This document shows, one piece after another, positions 43,838 to 54,357 of a stretch of DNA of 64,000 bases. The position numbers were made by a program, and so were the translations under genes. The DNA lies in contig OY979717.1 in NCBI GenBank assembly GCA_963855995.1, positions 4,891,728 through 4,955,727 on the forward strand. The letters are read 5' to 3'. The notes under the pieces are model-generated. The model had not been told where the DNA came from, did not search any database, and saw only the letters and a list, made by a program, of their open reading frames with translations. Each line of letters starts with the position of its first letter. Within the stretch, counting starts at the first letter, position 1. Origin of the DNA: Muricea muricata (lineage: Eukaryota; Cnidaria; Anthozoa; Malacalcyonacea; Plexauridae).

Positions 43838-46800
43838 ATGGCGGCAAACAATCGTGCAGTTATTCGCAATTTGGTTGATCGAGTAAATGAGCTTTCAGAG
43901 ATAATATCGCCGCAATCAACTGCTTCAGTGAATGCTGAAGTGAGAAGTGTGTTTTCACCGAGAACGTCTTCTCCAAATGCGCCTTCAAATGTGGAACCCT
44001 TGCCGAATTCCCTGATGCATTCGCAAGCTGAACAGTCAGATGCTCAACCTTCACGTGCTTTACCGAGTCAACAACGACGTACAACAGATGTTACTCGTCA
44101 GTTATCAGAATTTCAATCCGATCGTGCGTCTGAAAATCGTCTTCCCATCCGTAGAAATACCACTTTCCAGGCAAGGCGTTATTTCCCAGCTTCAAGGCCA
44201 AGCACGAATTATCAAAATCGTCGAAGGGGAAATCGAGTGCAAGGACAGACACCAGATAACAGACCATTCCTGCGAGACCTAATTCTTTTAAGTGGTCCAC
44301 AGGACGAGGTTGTACCACGACAAGGAACTCGTTTAGTATTAACAGAAAATGGCCATTTTATCTCAGGTGTACGGTTTACCAAAGACCTTTCTGCTGCTGC
44401 AGTTGAGACCCGCATTATCGAAGCTTATAATGGAAAAATTCCTTCAAATGTGGACATAGAAATAATGACATCTGTTCACTCAAGTTTGACCACTCCCAAC
44501 CTAGCACCAGGACAGCTTCTGGATGGTGTGATGATTCATAGAATTTTTAGGCAAAAGCCTTTATATATTCGTCCTAGTCAACGTTTATTGGACACAGGAC
44601 ATGAAAAACAGGTACTGAAGTGTTCAGGTGCTGGCTGGTGTATGTTTGTTAGTGGAATGTCCACAAATGTTTCTTTTAAATTGTTTAACTAATTTGTTTT
44701 ACTTTCTGTAACTATAATTAAAAAATGCATTTTACATTATATTTTAGCACAAGAGGACTAACAACATTGATGAACTGGAATATGCAAGTACTGGTATGTA
44801 CCGAGCATAGGCAGGATTCTTGCTGAGGGCTAAGCCCCAGAGATATTTTGGAAAACTGTTGTAATTTAACAGAAATATATTCTTCCACTGTAACCCATGG
44901 TAATATAATTTTAAGGTCATTCATCATACAGGTCTGCAAGTGATATAAGAATTTAAACAGTAAGTATCATGCCAGTGATCCTTTAAGGTTAGTAGTTTTG
45001 AGACTCATCAGTTGCAAGAATCAGTGCTGTCGATTGTCACTGGTCAAATGATTGTCTGTCAAGAGCAAATAAGTAACCACAAACCATAGTAATGTGCTGC
45101 GGAAACCTGGTCAAGTGTGACATAGCTGGATGTAAACATAAAAATGTAAATTAAAACATGCAAAGGATCACTGGCTAGCATGATACTCACTCTTTGATTT
45201 CACTGAGTCAATGGGTATTTTCCATGCTGTTTTAAAAAGTGAAAATTGTGGTGGATAAATGAAACACAAAGAAAAGGACATTATACCAAACCTACTACTA
45301 CTTGACTGTTTCCAGTCAAGGGTGAAAGTTAGGTTTTAATCGCTTCCCCCATGGGGAGAGGGAGTAAAACCCAAACAAACCAATTAACCAAAACTCTAAA
45401 CTTGTGATACCACAAGGAATATACTTCTGCACCAAATAATTTGATTTGAGGGAGTATATAACTGTATGTTTTTAGTGCAAAGTAAACCTCAAAAAACTTT
45501 CAAAGAAACATTGCAGTATTGTGATGAGTGGTGAACAAAATGTTTTCAGACCACATTAATTAAGTCGCAAAGTCATAACAATGTTTCCTTAGTCATGCCT
45601 ATTCAGAAACTTTGCACTATCCTTGGATCCCTAGTTTTTTATAAAACTGCATTTGCCTGGTGTTTTTAACAGCATTTAATGCCGATTATTATAGTGACCG
45701 GTGAAGTCAGTCAAAATGAGACATCAGAGTCAACCACAGATGATGTGCTGCCGTCAGAACCTGATGATTGTTTCACTGTTATCATGGACATATTGGAAGA
45801 ACCAGAAAATTCATCAGAAATATCTCTTTTCTGTGATCAACAAGCAACAATTCGTAAATTTAAACAATTTTATTTGAAATTTTTGGAATTGAACTTTGTT
45901 TTAAGGCAATTCCAAGCATATTCATCCCCCATCCTGGGCAAACCCAGGGGGATAGCAAGCATGTGAAAATGCCCTGCAGAGGGACTACAAAATCTGTTGC
46001 AATGCCTTTACTCCAAGGACAGCTGGAATATACATAGACAGTGTCAAGGAGATGCTTCTGTTTAGAAGATTTCGATGTTGTTGAAGTCAAATTAAATAAC
46101 TGTTCTGATACTGAAATTGTTGGGGGGGGGGGTCGTATTGGTGGGTAAAAGAATCGTCAACTTTAAATGCCTTGCCCCCAAGAAATGGTGTGCATTCGAA
46201 AATGTGCCCAAAATGTGCTTGGCAGTAGAATGCCCTAAGGGGAATGGCCATGAGTTGACTCTGATACATTACTTTTTGTTATATATTTATATGAGTGCAT
46301 AAATACTTAGTAATCTTTTTGTTTTCAGATCAAGAGGCTAATTTAATTGATCCAGTTACGACATCAGGTATGTAAATGAATATTATTTACCATGTAGTAA
46401 TCTCACACATACTGCAACTAATACCTATAAGAAAGCAGCTTATTTTCTAAATGGCTGGGGAAAACTGTTTAAGATAATTTTGTCTAGACTAGCAAAAGTC
46501 TGGACTAACAAAAATATACTTGGACGCTCAGAATATGCGATTCAGTTTTCGTGTTTAAAAACATTGCTGCACTCACCAGGGTAAATATTATGTCCGACAC
46601 TTAAACCAATTGCGCTAGATTACTTTATCGATATATTACTCTGTGTATTACTCTTTATTGATATATTTATTATTCTTAATTGCAGATTATCAGCTTATTT
46701 TATTTTTCTTCAGAAAGAGATTCGATTGACATCCAGTGGCAACCACGACCTGTTGAGGATAGAACAGTACAAAAAATCACCGTGCATCGAGCCACAATTC

Positions 46801-47771
46801 GATCCGATATCATATCTATTTTCAAAGTTCCAGATGTGATCAGTTATAATCTTTATGCAACAGTTATCGACATGAGAGGGGAAGAAGAAGCTGGGAGAGG
46901 CATTGGTGTAATGCGTGATATTCTTACCCAATTTTGGCATGAGGTTTACAATGCCTTAACGATTGGTGCAAGCGAGCGTTCACCTATAATAAGGCATGAC
47001 ATGCAGAAGGATGAGTGGCAAGCTTTGGCTAGAGTTATTCTATATGGGTTTTCCACCCTTAATTACTTTCCTCTTCGAATGTCACCAGTAATCATTTCTA
47101 CTTGTTTATTTGGTGAAGAAATTTTGAGTAGGCAGTTTCTGCTCGAAGCATTTCGTAAGTATGTTACCAGCGAAGATCAAAAAGTGTTTGATGCATGTTT
47201 GAGTGATGAATGTGATGTCAATGACGAAGACATTATAGACTTTTTAACCGCATGGAAGTGTTGCAGAGTTCCAACGAAAGATAATATCAAAGATATCATT
47301 TTCGAGTTAGCGCACCAAGAACTGGTGCAGAAACCGCGGTACGTTGTACATTGTTGGGCGCCCATAATGAAGATGCTCCAGTTTCATGAAAGCTTCCAGA
47401 CTCTCGATGGAGTCCTTCGACTTTTCTTGGAGAAGCAGCCAACTGCCAAGAGGCTACTGAAATCACTGGAAGTAGAAACATCAAATGAAATTGAGCGGTT
47501 AACTTTAGACCACCTGAAACGATACGTAAGGTCGCTGGAAGGAAAAGCAATTGAAAGATTTCTTCACTTCATTACTGGCGCAGATTGTTTAACTGGCCAT
47601 CCTATTAAAGTTATATTCAACTCACTTTCTGGACTTCAGCGCCGACCTATCTCGCATACCTGTGGGCCCACATTAGAAGTTCCTACCACTTACGAGAGCT
47701 ATGCTGACGTTGCATCTGAATTTAACAATGTCTTAAAAGACGAACAAGCATGGTCATTCGATATTATTTAA
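43838..47771 (+). CDS. Transposon-encoded HECT-domain E3 ubiquitin ligase, five exons
   Basis: A consistent model uses exons 43838-44611, 44748-44793, 45695-45853, 46329-46367 and 46714-47771. All have AG/GT borders and matching phases, giving ~691 residues without a stop. The first ~130 residues are polar and probably disordered; residues ~140-258 form a conserved-looking folded part (PFLRDLILLSGPQ to IRPSQRLLDTG). A short acidic linker comes from exons 2-4. The last exon is HECT-like: VIDMRGEEEAGRGIGVMRDILTQFW early on, and near the end RRPISHTCGPTLEVPTTYESY, which carries the catalytic Cys (codon 47661-47663, ~residue 656). HECT ligases accept ubiquitin on this Cys and pass it to a substrate. 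It resembles host G2/M-phase HECT (G2E3-like) sequences. The short exons 2 and 4 are the least certain part. Confidence 0.8.
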
Positions 47772-48071
47772 ACTAAAATGACGCCATTGATGTTGAGTTT
47801 TTTAAACTTTTTTAGACAAAAACATATAACAACCATATTTTAAAAGATTTGATGAAGTTGTAACTTTTCACTGGGCTCAACTTCGGGTTGCTTAGTATCT
47901 ATAATGTTCTTAAAAACTGTTGGGTTACTTGTGTTTCATTTATAATTGTTTAAGTTCGTTTTCGTACAGATATAATGAAATATATATTATGAATGTATAA
48001 TTGTTATTTCAAAGTACTGAGATTAAAAAAAAAACGGTAACGTCAGTTTTGTCTTGACTAAACATTATTTT

Positions 48072-48338
48072 CAGTGGCGGCACCACACTAAACTGAATTG
48101 GGGGGGGGGATGAAGGGCAAAGGAATGTTTTTTTTTGTTGGGGGGGGGGGCAAAGTTGTTTTCAAGCGTAATACGAATGATAGTCAATAGATTGGCCATA
48201 ATTTTAATAAAACTTAGACGAATTGCGAAACATTGTAGCAATTTTTTTGGGGGGGTGGAGCAAACTTGGGGGCAGGACACAAGTTTGGATGGGGACAAAT
48301 GACCCCCTTTGCCCTCCCCTTCTCTGGCGCCGCCACTG
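48072..48338. mobile_element. hAT-like MITE between the two transposon genes
   Basis: The ends CAGTGGCGGCACCAC and GTGGCGCCGCCACTG-like (TGGCGCCGCCACTG) are inverted repeats of the kind common in hAT MITEs. The interior is G/C-run rich (several runs of 8-10 G). A clean 8-bp duplication was not found. It lies in the spacer between the HECT and transposase stop codons and does not break either. Confidence 0.6.
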
Positions 48339-48450
48339 ATTTGGCTTTCATGCATGCATTCTTGTCCACGCAAGCCGATTTGATATCACTTATTAGATTA
48401 GAAAAAATACAGTTTTTATTGCATCTATATGTTTTTTAGTCCCCGAATAT

Positions 48451-49971
48451 TTATTCTCTTTCTTGGTTATGAAGTTCATTCACAATGTCCAGTGCACTTA
48501 AATAATTTTCTATTCCATGATTTCCGTCGTCGTTTAAGGGGTCAACACGATCACATAAATACGTTAGTTGTTCGTCAGTAAATTCCACTAAGGAATTTGG
48601 CACAATCATGTTGTTTGATACTACATCTGGAACTGGACCACCATAGTCGACACCGTACTCGTTGAAGTTCACTAGTGGAGATTCATCTGTTAAGGGTATC
48701 ATATTTGATTGCCATATCGCCAAGGGAGACTGATTCCTGGATGTTCTAAGGCCATGATGATTCCATTGCTGCCTGAATTCAAACAACGAGGCATTGATTC
48801 GAGGTAAGAAAATGAAATGAAGGCAAAATAAGTGTATTTCGTCCAAAGGATCAAGCAACATGTTATCTTCCATGAACTTAAAAATACCAATGTACAATGC
48901 GGATGACACTCTATTCACTTCCGCCCACAATCTTTCAATTCTTTGATTGTGAACGGAACGTCCTGCGATAAAACTCCCTCTATTTTCACCACGGCGTGCG
49001 ATCATTTCTCGTGCGACATCCACGTTCTCGACTCCACGATCGCCTCTTACTCTTGAAGGCAGCCCAAAATCGTCCACTCCTTTTCTAAAAAGCTCAAGAA
49101 CGGTTTGAGCACAGTTGTTAGTACAACAAGTAAGATAAACTACAGTTCTACTAAATCCATCGATACAACCATGTATGACAAAGCGCCATGTTATCATCTT
49201 ATGGTTTGAATCAATGTGCCAAAGATAGTTGGGTCCAGGGACACTGTAAACTCTCCTGCAAATCGCGTATCTTCGGCGCATTTGTCTACCAATTGGGTCA
49301 ACCCTCAAAAGACTTTCCCTCACTCTTTCTCTTTGAACATTAACATTTCGTGCCTTCAGACTTCCGATTACGTATACTTCTCCACTGTAGGGAGTAAGGT
49401 GAAGAATGTTTTCGATATGAGTATCCAATTCTTCATCGAAAATTTCTGAGAAACTATCGAAAATTCCGTATTCGATCCTTCTACGACTCAGCGTTCGTTC
49501 TGATGCACCCAAAAAGGCAGCAATCGTTTTCCAGTTCATGCCTGTGTCCCTGAGTTGTTCTATTTGATCTTTGGTTATATCATAGGCTGGGCGGCCACCT
49601 GTACTTGGTAAAAATGATGTAACGGCTCTGCACCTTTCACGATCTTCTGATTGTAGAACAGCACTTATGTTACCCATCTCTGTTTCAATTCCATTTATCA
49701 ATTCTTCAAGCAACCAGCTAATCGAGGGCCTTTCACTTGCTTCACCATCCAACTGAAATCCACTAGTTGTATACAAGACGCTGTTATTGACAGCAAAGAA
49801 AATGGCTGTCACAATAGGCAAGCTTTGTTCAAGCTTTTGTTTGCAATGCTGTAAATTTACAGGATCTCTGAGGTAAAGGGACTGCTGAATGTGAAAAAAT
49901 AAACTGTCAAGCATTCCAAAAAAATCTGCGAGTTCTTCACAAGAATCATTAACACTGTTTGCAGTCGCCAT
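48451..49971 (-). CDS. Integrase-type DD35E transposase
   Basis: The frame gives 506 residues from the ATG at 49971; it is open further upstream to an ATG at 50082 inside the terminal repeat, so the start is uncertain. After an N-terminal helical part, a helix-turn-helix lies around [29 protein letters not shown] (written in two parts: [12 protein letters not shown], then [16 protein letters not shown]). The rve-type core has Asp in [10 protein letters not shown] (49210-49212), Asp in [10 protein letters not shown] (49039-49041) and Glu in [10 protein letters not shown] (48934-48936). Spacing is 57 residues between the Asp residues and 35 between the second Asp and Glu, the DD35E pattern of retroviral integrases and IS3 transposases. 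All three are kept. It converges on the HECT gene and should excise and insert the element. Confidence 0.88.
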   Translation of the reverse strand: MATANSVNDSCEELADFFGMLDSLFFHIQQSLYLRDPVNLQHCKQKLEQSLPIVTAIFFAVNNSVLYTTSGFQLDGEASERPSISWLLEELINGIETEMGNISAVLQSEDRERCRAVTSFLPSTGGRPAYDITKDQIEQLRDTGMNWKTIAAFLGASERTLSRRRIEYGIFDSFSEIFDEELDTHIENILHLTPYSGEVYVIGSLKARNVNVQRERVRESLLRVDPIGRQMRRRYAICRRVYSVPGPNYLWHIDSNHKMITWRFVIHGCIDGFSRTVVYLTCCTNNCAQTVLELFRKGVDDFGLPSRVRGDRGVENVDVAREMIARRGENRGSFIAGRSVHNQRIERLWAEVNRVSSALYIGIFKFMEDNMLLDPLDEIHLFCLHFIFLPRINASLFEFRQQWNHHGLRTSRNQSPLAIWQSNMIPLTDESPLVNFNEYGVDYGGPVPDVVSNNMIVPNSLVEFTDEQLTYLCDRVDPLNDDGNHGIENYLSALDIVNELHNQERE

Positions 49972-50020
49972 GTTTTCAACAATGGCGAAGTGTTCGGTTG
50001 GGTCGTTTAGCGTTTTAATT

Positions 50021-50297
50021 AATTCTCGTCTTATCTGTTTCATCATATATACTTTTCTCGTCTTATCTATTTCAATATACATATTTTTCTCGTACTATCT
50101 TTTTTGTCATATACTTCTCGACTATCAACTTATAAAACTCAAATGATCTTATATTGCTCTCGCCACGTCATATATTTATTTCAGTTATCACTATAAACAT
50201 TTCAATACGATTTCACTGCGTTCTAAGTACTCATACCACTAACTCAACAATAGAAATATACATCTCAGCACACTTTTGTCAGCTTTGGCTTTCCATA
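50021..50297 (-). repeat. Right terminal inverted repeat of the HECT/DD35E transposon
   Basis: 277 bp, the inverse of 43489-43763 with ~98-99% identity by eye. The open frame of the transposase runs a short way into it. It probably carries the transposase promoter. Confidence 0.92.
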
Positions 50298-50303
50298 CCA
50301 GTG

Positions 50304-51121
50304 AATCATCAGAATTCTTTGATCATTTTCAAAAACTGATCAAAGCTATTGATAATGAAAACAAAGAAATGTATACCCTGGGTGATCTGAACTGTGATAT
50401 GTTAAAAACAGATAGTGATTCAAACATGCCAACAAAGAAATTAAAGTCCTTATATGAATTATACCAGTTAACACAACTGATAGATGAAGCTACTCGAGTG
50501 ACTATGACAACCACCAGTCTTATCGATCATATTGTCACTAATACACCAGAGAAAATCTCTGATTCTGGTGTGATTCACACAGGTATTAGTGATCATAGCA
50601 TGGTATTTGCAATCAGGAAAATTTCTGTCATTATAAAGAAACAAGAAAATACTCTTGAAATTAGAAACATGAAAAATTTTGATGAGAAAAAATTTGCTGA
50701 AAAACTGCTAAAACAACACTGGGAATATGTATATTTTTTTGCTGAAGATCCAAATGCCATGTGGGAAATTTGGAAGAAATTATTTCTAGAGGTCCTAGAC
50801 CAACATGCACCACTTCAACACAAAAAGATAAGATCAAACAAAGTCCCTTGGATTACAAGTGATATAAAGAAACTTATGAATACAAGGGACAATTTTAAAC
50901 GAAACGCCATTTTGACAAACAATGAAAATGACTGGTTAAACTTTAAAACAACCAGAAACAAAGTAAATATAGAACTAAGAAATGCCAAAAAAGATTACTA
51001 TTCCTCGAAAATAGCTGGTCAAAAATTTAATCCAAAGAAAGCTTGGAAAAGTATAAACAACTTATTAGGTAGGCAAAACAAACCAACTGTGATAAATGAA
51101 CTACCGACTACGTGTAGGTGA
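50304..51121 (+). pseudogene. LINE endonuclease C-terminal part and linker
   Basis: It continues directly from the interrupted frame with SSEFFDHF, then TLGDLNCDMLKT, the SLIDHIVTN motif and GISDHSMVFAIRK (the SDH motif of the endonuclease). A linker follows until a frameshift near 51096-51121. Confidence 0.85.
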
Positions 51122-52815
51122 AAATAATTTAGCAAATCATAAAGATATTGCGGAGGGTTTTAATGAATATTTTTCAAATATTGGCCCAAATCTAGCTAGC
51201 AACATAGATTCTACAAGTTACAATTTTGAAACGCATGTCAAAAATGCTAAATCAGAGTTTGCTGCATTCCAGCATGTTACTGTCAGTCATGTCTCTCGTC
51301 TTTTACATGGACTTTCCAGCAATAAAGCAACTGGAATTGATAAAATTTCATGCAAAATCATTAAATTAGCCGCACCTGTCATTTCAGATTCGTTGACACT
51401 TATTTTCAATCGGGCTATGGCTCTATCTGCTTTTCCTGATGAATGGAAAGTGGCTAGAGTAATTCCTTTGTATAAAAGTGGCCAAAGTAATATCCCTGGA
51501 AACTACAGACCAATATCAGTTTTACCAGCCATTAGTAAAATTATGGAGCGAGCGAATATTATATGACCAACTTTATAGCTATTTAACAAAATTTGAGCTT
51601 CTCAGTGATTCCCAATTTGGATTTCGAAAATTTCACTCCACAGCGAGTGCATTATTAGACTGTACTAATGAATGGTATGTGAATCTAAACAGAAAAATGT
51701 TTAACCTGGTAGTTTTAATTGATCTAAAAAAAGCCTTTGATACTGTTGATCACCAAATTTTGTTGAGAAAATTAGAGCTTTATGGAGTAAGGGGACAAGC
51801 TTTAACTTTGCTCCAATCGTATCTCACTAACCGAAATCAGAAGTGCCAAATAAAGAACTCCTTTTCATCTGAGCGCCTAATCAAATGTGGTGTACCACAA
51901 GGCTCTATCTTAGGGCCATTATTCTTTTTGTTGTACATCAACGATTTGCCTCACTGTGTAAACAAAACAAAGCCACGGATGTTTGCTGATGACAAAAACC
52001 TGACTGCTTCAGCAAATTCTTTGACTGACCTAGAGGCTGCGGCAAATTCTGATTTGGAGAACCTTAGAAAATGGTTAATAGCCAATAAACTTAGCCTCAA
52101 TGTAGCAAAAACTGAGTTTATGTTGATTGGCTCAAAACCAATAATAAAAAATATCTCTACTTCTCATCCAAATGTTTTCATTGAAAATCAACAAATTAAA
52201 AAAGTAAGCGAATGTAAAACTCTTGGAGTAACAATTGACCAGCATTTATCTTGGAAACGTAATACTGACAAAATTTGCAAAAAAGTAACAGCAGGAATCT
52301 CTGCTATTCGTCGCATCAAACCATTTGTTGATCAAGATACACTTGTTTTGATATATAACGCAATTGTTCGTCCGTACTTTGACTACTGCTGTGAAGTATG
52401 GGATGTATTTGGCGAAACCCAATCAAAACGGCTCCAAAAACTGCAAAATAGAGCAGCTAGAATTATTCTGAATTTAAGCAATGACGTACATCACACGATT
52501 GCTTTACATGCTTTGGGCTGGGAGCCACTCCAAACAGAAAGGAAGAAAGCTAAAGCAAAGATGATGTACAAGGTTTTAAACAAAACGGGTCCCAAATCAC
52601 TCACAAATCTATTTACGTATAAGAGTGAGAAAACTAATTATCACCTTCGGGACATTTCAAGTGGTCTCTGGTTACCCAAACCACGTACAAATAACATGAA
52701 AAAAAGTTTTATGTACGACGGGGCACATCTTTGGAATTCTATACCAAAAGATATTAGGGAAAGCAAGTCGCTTTCTTCCTTTCGAAATAGAATCGCTGCT
52801 CATATCAGTGCGTAA
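51096..52815 (+). pseudogene. LINE reverse transcriptase, frameshifted
   Basis: Two overlapping frames (51096-51566 and 51478-52815) carry the domain. The motifs are NKATGIDKISCKIIK, NYRPISVLP, FGFRKFHSTASA, LIDLKKAFDTVDH, GVPQGSILGPLFFLLYIND and MFADDKN (the catalytic FADD). A C-terminal region with RPYFDYCCEVWD and GAHLWNSIPKDIRESKSL follows. The frame shift lies near 51550, between ISKIMER and ILYDQLY. Confidence 0.88.
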
Positions 52816-52980
52816 AAACTTGTAGTCATTTACCTGTAAATAATCTAAAACTTTCCTATGTCTTAAACTTATATATTTTGTAAATAGCTTATATTATTCC
52901 ACATGTAAAATTATTTTCTGGCACACGCCCCCCGTGGAAATCAGCTGCGGTTGACGGGGTCAGCGTGTATAAATAAAGTT

Positions 52981-53130
52981 ATACTACTACTACTACCACT
53001 ACCACTACCACTACCACTACCACTACCACTACCACTACCACTACCACTACCACTACCACTACCACTACCACTACCACTACCACTACCACTACCACTACCA
53101 CTACCACTACCACTACCACTACCACTACCA

Positions 53131-53178
<48 letters not shown>
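52981..53178. repeat. (CTACCA)n and (CTA)n microsatellite at the LINE 3' end
   Basis: The tract starts with (CTA)4, runs through about 25 perfect CTACCA units and ends with (CTA)n, directly after the LINE 3' end TAAATAAAGTTATA. It extends the LINE's own terminal repeat. The Ser-Gly and Leu-Pro reading frames across it are not genes. Confidence 0.94.
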
Positions 53179-53907
53179 GTTAAATTTACCAAGGAAAACT
53201 TGTCATTGAAAAATTGTTACACTGGTAAATGAACTTGTCAAGGAAAACACGCTAGTCGTCTGTACGCAGCTTTGGATTAATATAAACTATGTATTAAAAT
53301 ATGTTCAGACTGCGTGCATGCGCCGGCGTCACAGTTATTTAATACTTTTTGTGAATGCACTGGAAAGGCAGGCCAAATTATGCGCTAATGACATTTGTGA
53401 TACAGCCTGACTTGGACCCTTTAAATTCGATCTGAAATAGGAATATATCCAGGACTTACAATTTACATATCTTAAACAATAACGAAAATCAAAGTATAAC
53501 TTAAATTTATTATCGCAATTCGCAAATGATCGGTATTCTCGGATCTTCACCAGTGCTAATAAAGAGGGAACTTAGTAAAGAACGAAAAATGTTTATAGTT
53601 GTATTTCTTAGTAAAACGGCAAATACCATTAAAAATTATCATTGAATGTTTTGATAAAACTGCGACGAAAAAATTGTTAATCCAATCGTCGAGACACCTA
53701 ATTTGCACATGACAAAAAACCCTAAATATCTCTAAAACCTATGCTAAAACCTGGCAAGATATCGAGAAATGTTGTGCTGTCTGATTAAAAATCGTCATCG
53801 CACTGGCACCAACATGCAATGGCAATATTTCTGCAGTCAAAAATAACGCAAACATTTAGGTTGTTTTTGCTTTGTTATACCCAAAAGGTGTTCTGTTTTT
53901 TAAAAAA
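53179..53907. other. No gene recognised
   Basis: Unique AT-rich sequence between the LINE tail and the MULE-like foldback. The first coding exon(s) of UROD were looked for here (the RQAGRYLPE part) and not seen. Confidence 0.4.
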
Positions 53908-53916
53908 TACAAAGCC

Positions 53917-54325
53917 GAGATAATCTAATTGGCGGGCCTCGCGAGTCGCGACTAAAAGGCGCGACTCAAGACAAAAAGGCGCGACTCAACAAAAAAGCGC
54001 GACTCAACAAAAAGGCGCGAGTCACCAAATTTAGCTGAGGAGGGAGCGCGTAGCACGACAATAAGCGTACTGTTTTGCTATATTAAAACTATTCTCACTC
54101 ACTGGGACTGTATCTACTTCACCAAATTTAGCTAAAGCGCGAGCCCGAAGGGCGAGTAATTGTCGCGCTACGCGCTCCCTCTTTAGCTAAATTTGGTGGA
54201 GAGTCGCGCTTTTTGTTGAGTCGCGCTTTTTTGTTGAGTCGCGCTTTTTTTGTTGAGTCGCGCCTTTTAGTCGCGACTCGCGCCTTTTAGTCGCGACTCG
54301 CGAGGCGCGCCAATTAGATTATCTC
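53917..54325. mobile_element. MULE-like foldback element with 9-bp target duplication
   Basis: This 409-bp palindrome begins GAGATAATCTAATTGGCG and ends with the inverse. Each arm carries a run of GCGCGACTCAACAAAAA-type units (about five left, five right), then ACCAAATTTAGCT and GAGGGAGCGCGTAGC. A perfect 9-bp direct repeat TACAAAGCC lies at 53908-53916 and 54326-54334. A 9-bp duplication is typical of Mutator-like elements. No coding capacity. Confidence 0.88.
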
Positions 54326-54357
54326 TACAAAGCCGTGAAACTGAAGGGAACAGGTAA

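Larger units (their letters stand above)
43489..50297. mobile_element. IS3EU-like DNA transposon carrying HECT ligase and DD35E transposase genes
   Basis: The element is 6809 bp. It has terminal inverted repeats of 275-277 bp (43489-43763 and 50021-50297) that differ at about four places, starting TATGGAAAGCC and ending GGCTTTCCATA. The 6-bp target duplication CCAGTG is at 43483-43488 and 50298-50303. The target is a LINE whose frame is restored when the element and one duplication are left out. Two convergent genes fill it: HECT (+, 43838-47771) and integrase-type transposase (-, 48451-49971), both open. The 6-bp duplication, TA-type ends and integrase-like transposase fit the IS3EU superfamily as I remember it; the superfamily name is an inference. 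Confidence 0.92.
42873..52980 (+). mobile_element. CR1-like LINE, split by two DNA transposon insertions
   Basis: The 5' part (to 43324) encodes the start of an apurinic-type endonuclease (AFLNIVSLLKKIDEI, AFNETRLDANI, DIVKKDRSRNGGGVCIYLR). After the insertions at 43325-43469 and 43489-50297 the endonuclease resumes at 50304, followed by the reverse transcriptase and C-terminal region to 52815, then a 3' end ACACGCCCCCCGTGGAAATC...TAAATAAAGTT and a CTA/CTACCA repeat tract. The reverse transcriptase has frameshifts near 51110 and 51550, so this copy is dead. Its 5' limit was not determined. Confidence 0.88.

Noticed and set aside
52941-53232. Ser-Gly and Leu-Pro repeat proteins
   Set aside because: These are translations of the (CTACCA)n microsatellite at a LINE end with no start context or flanking coding sequence.
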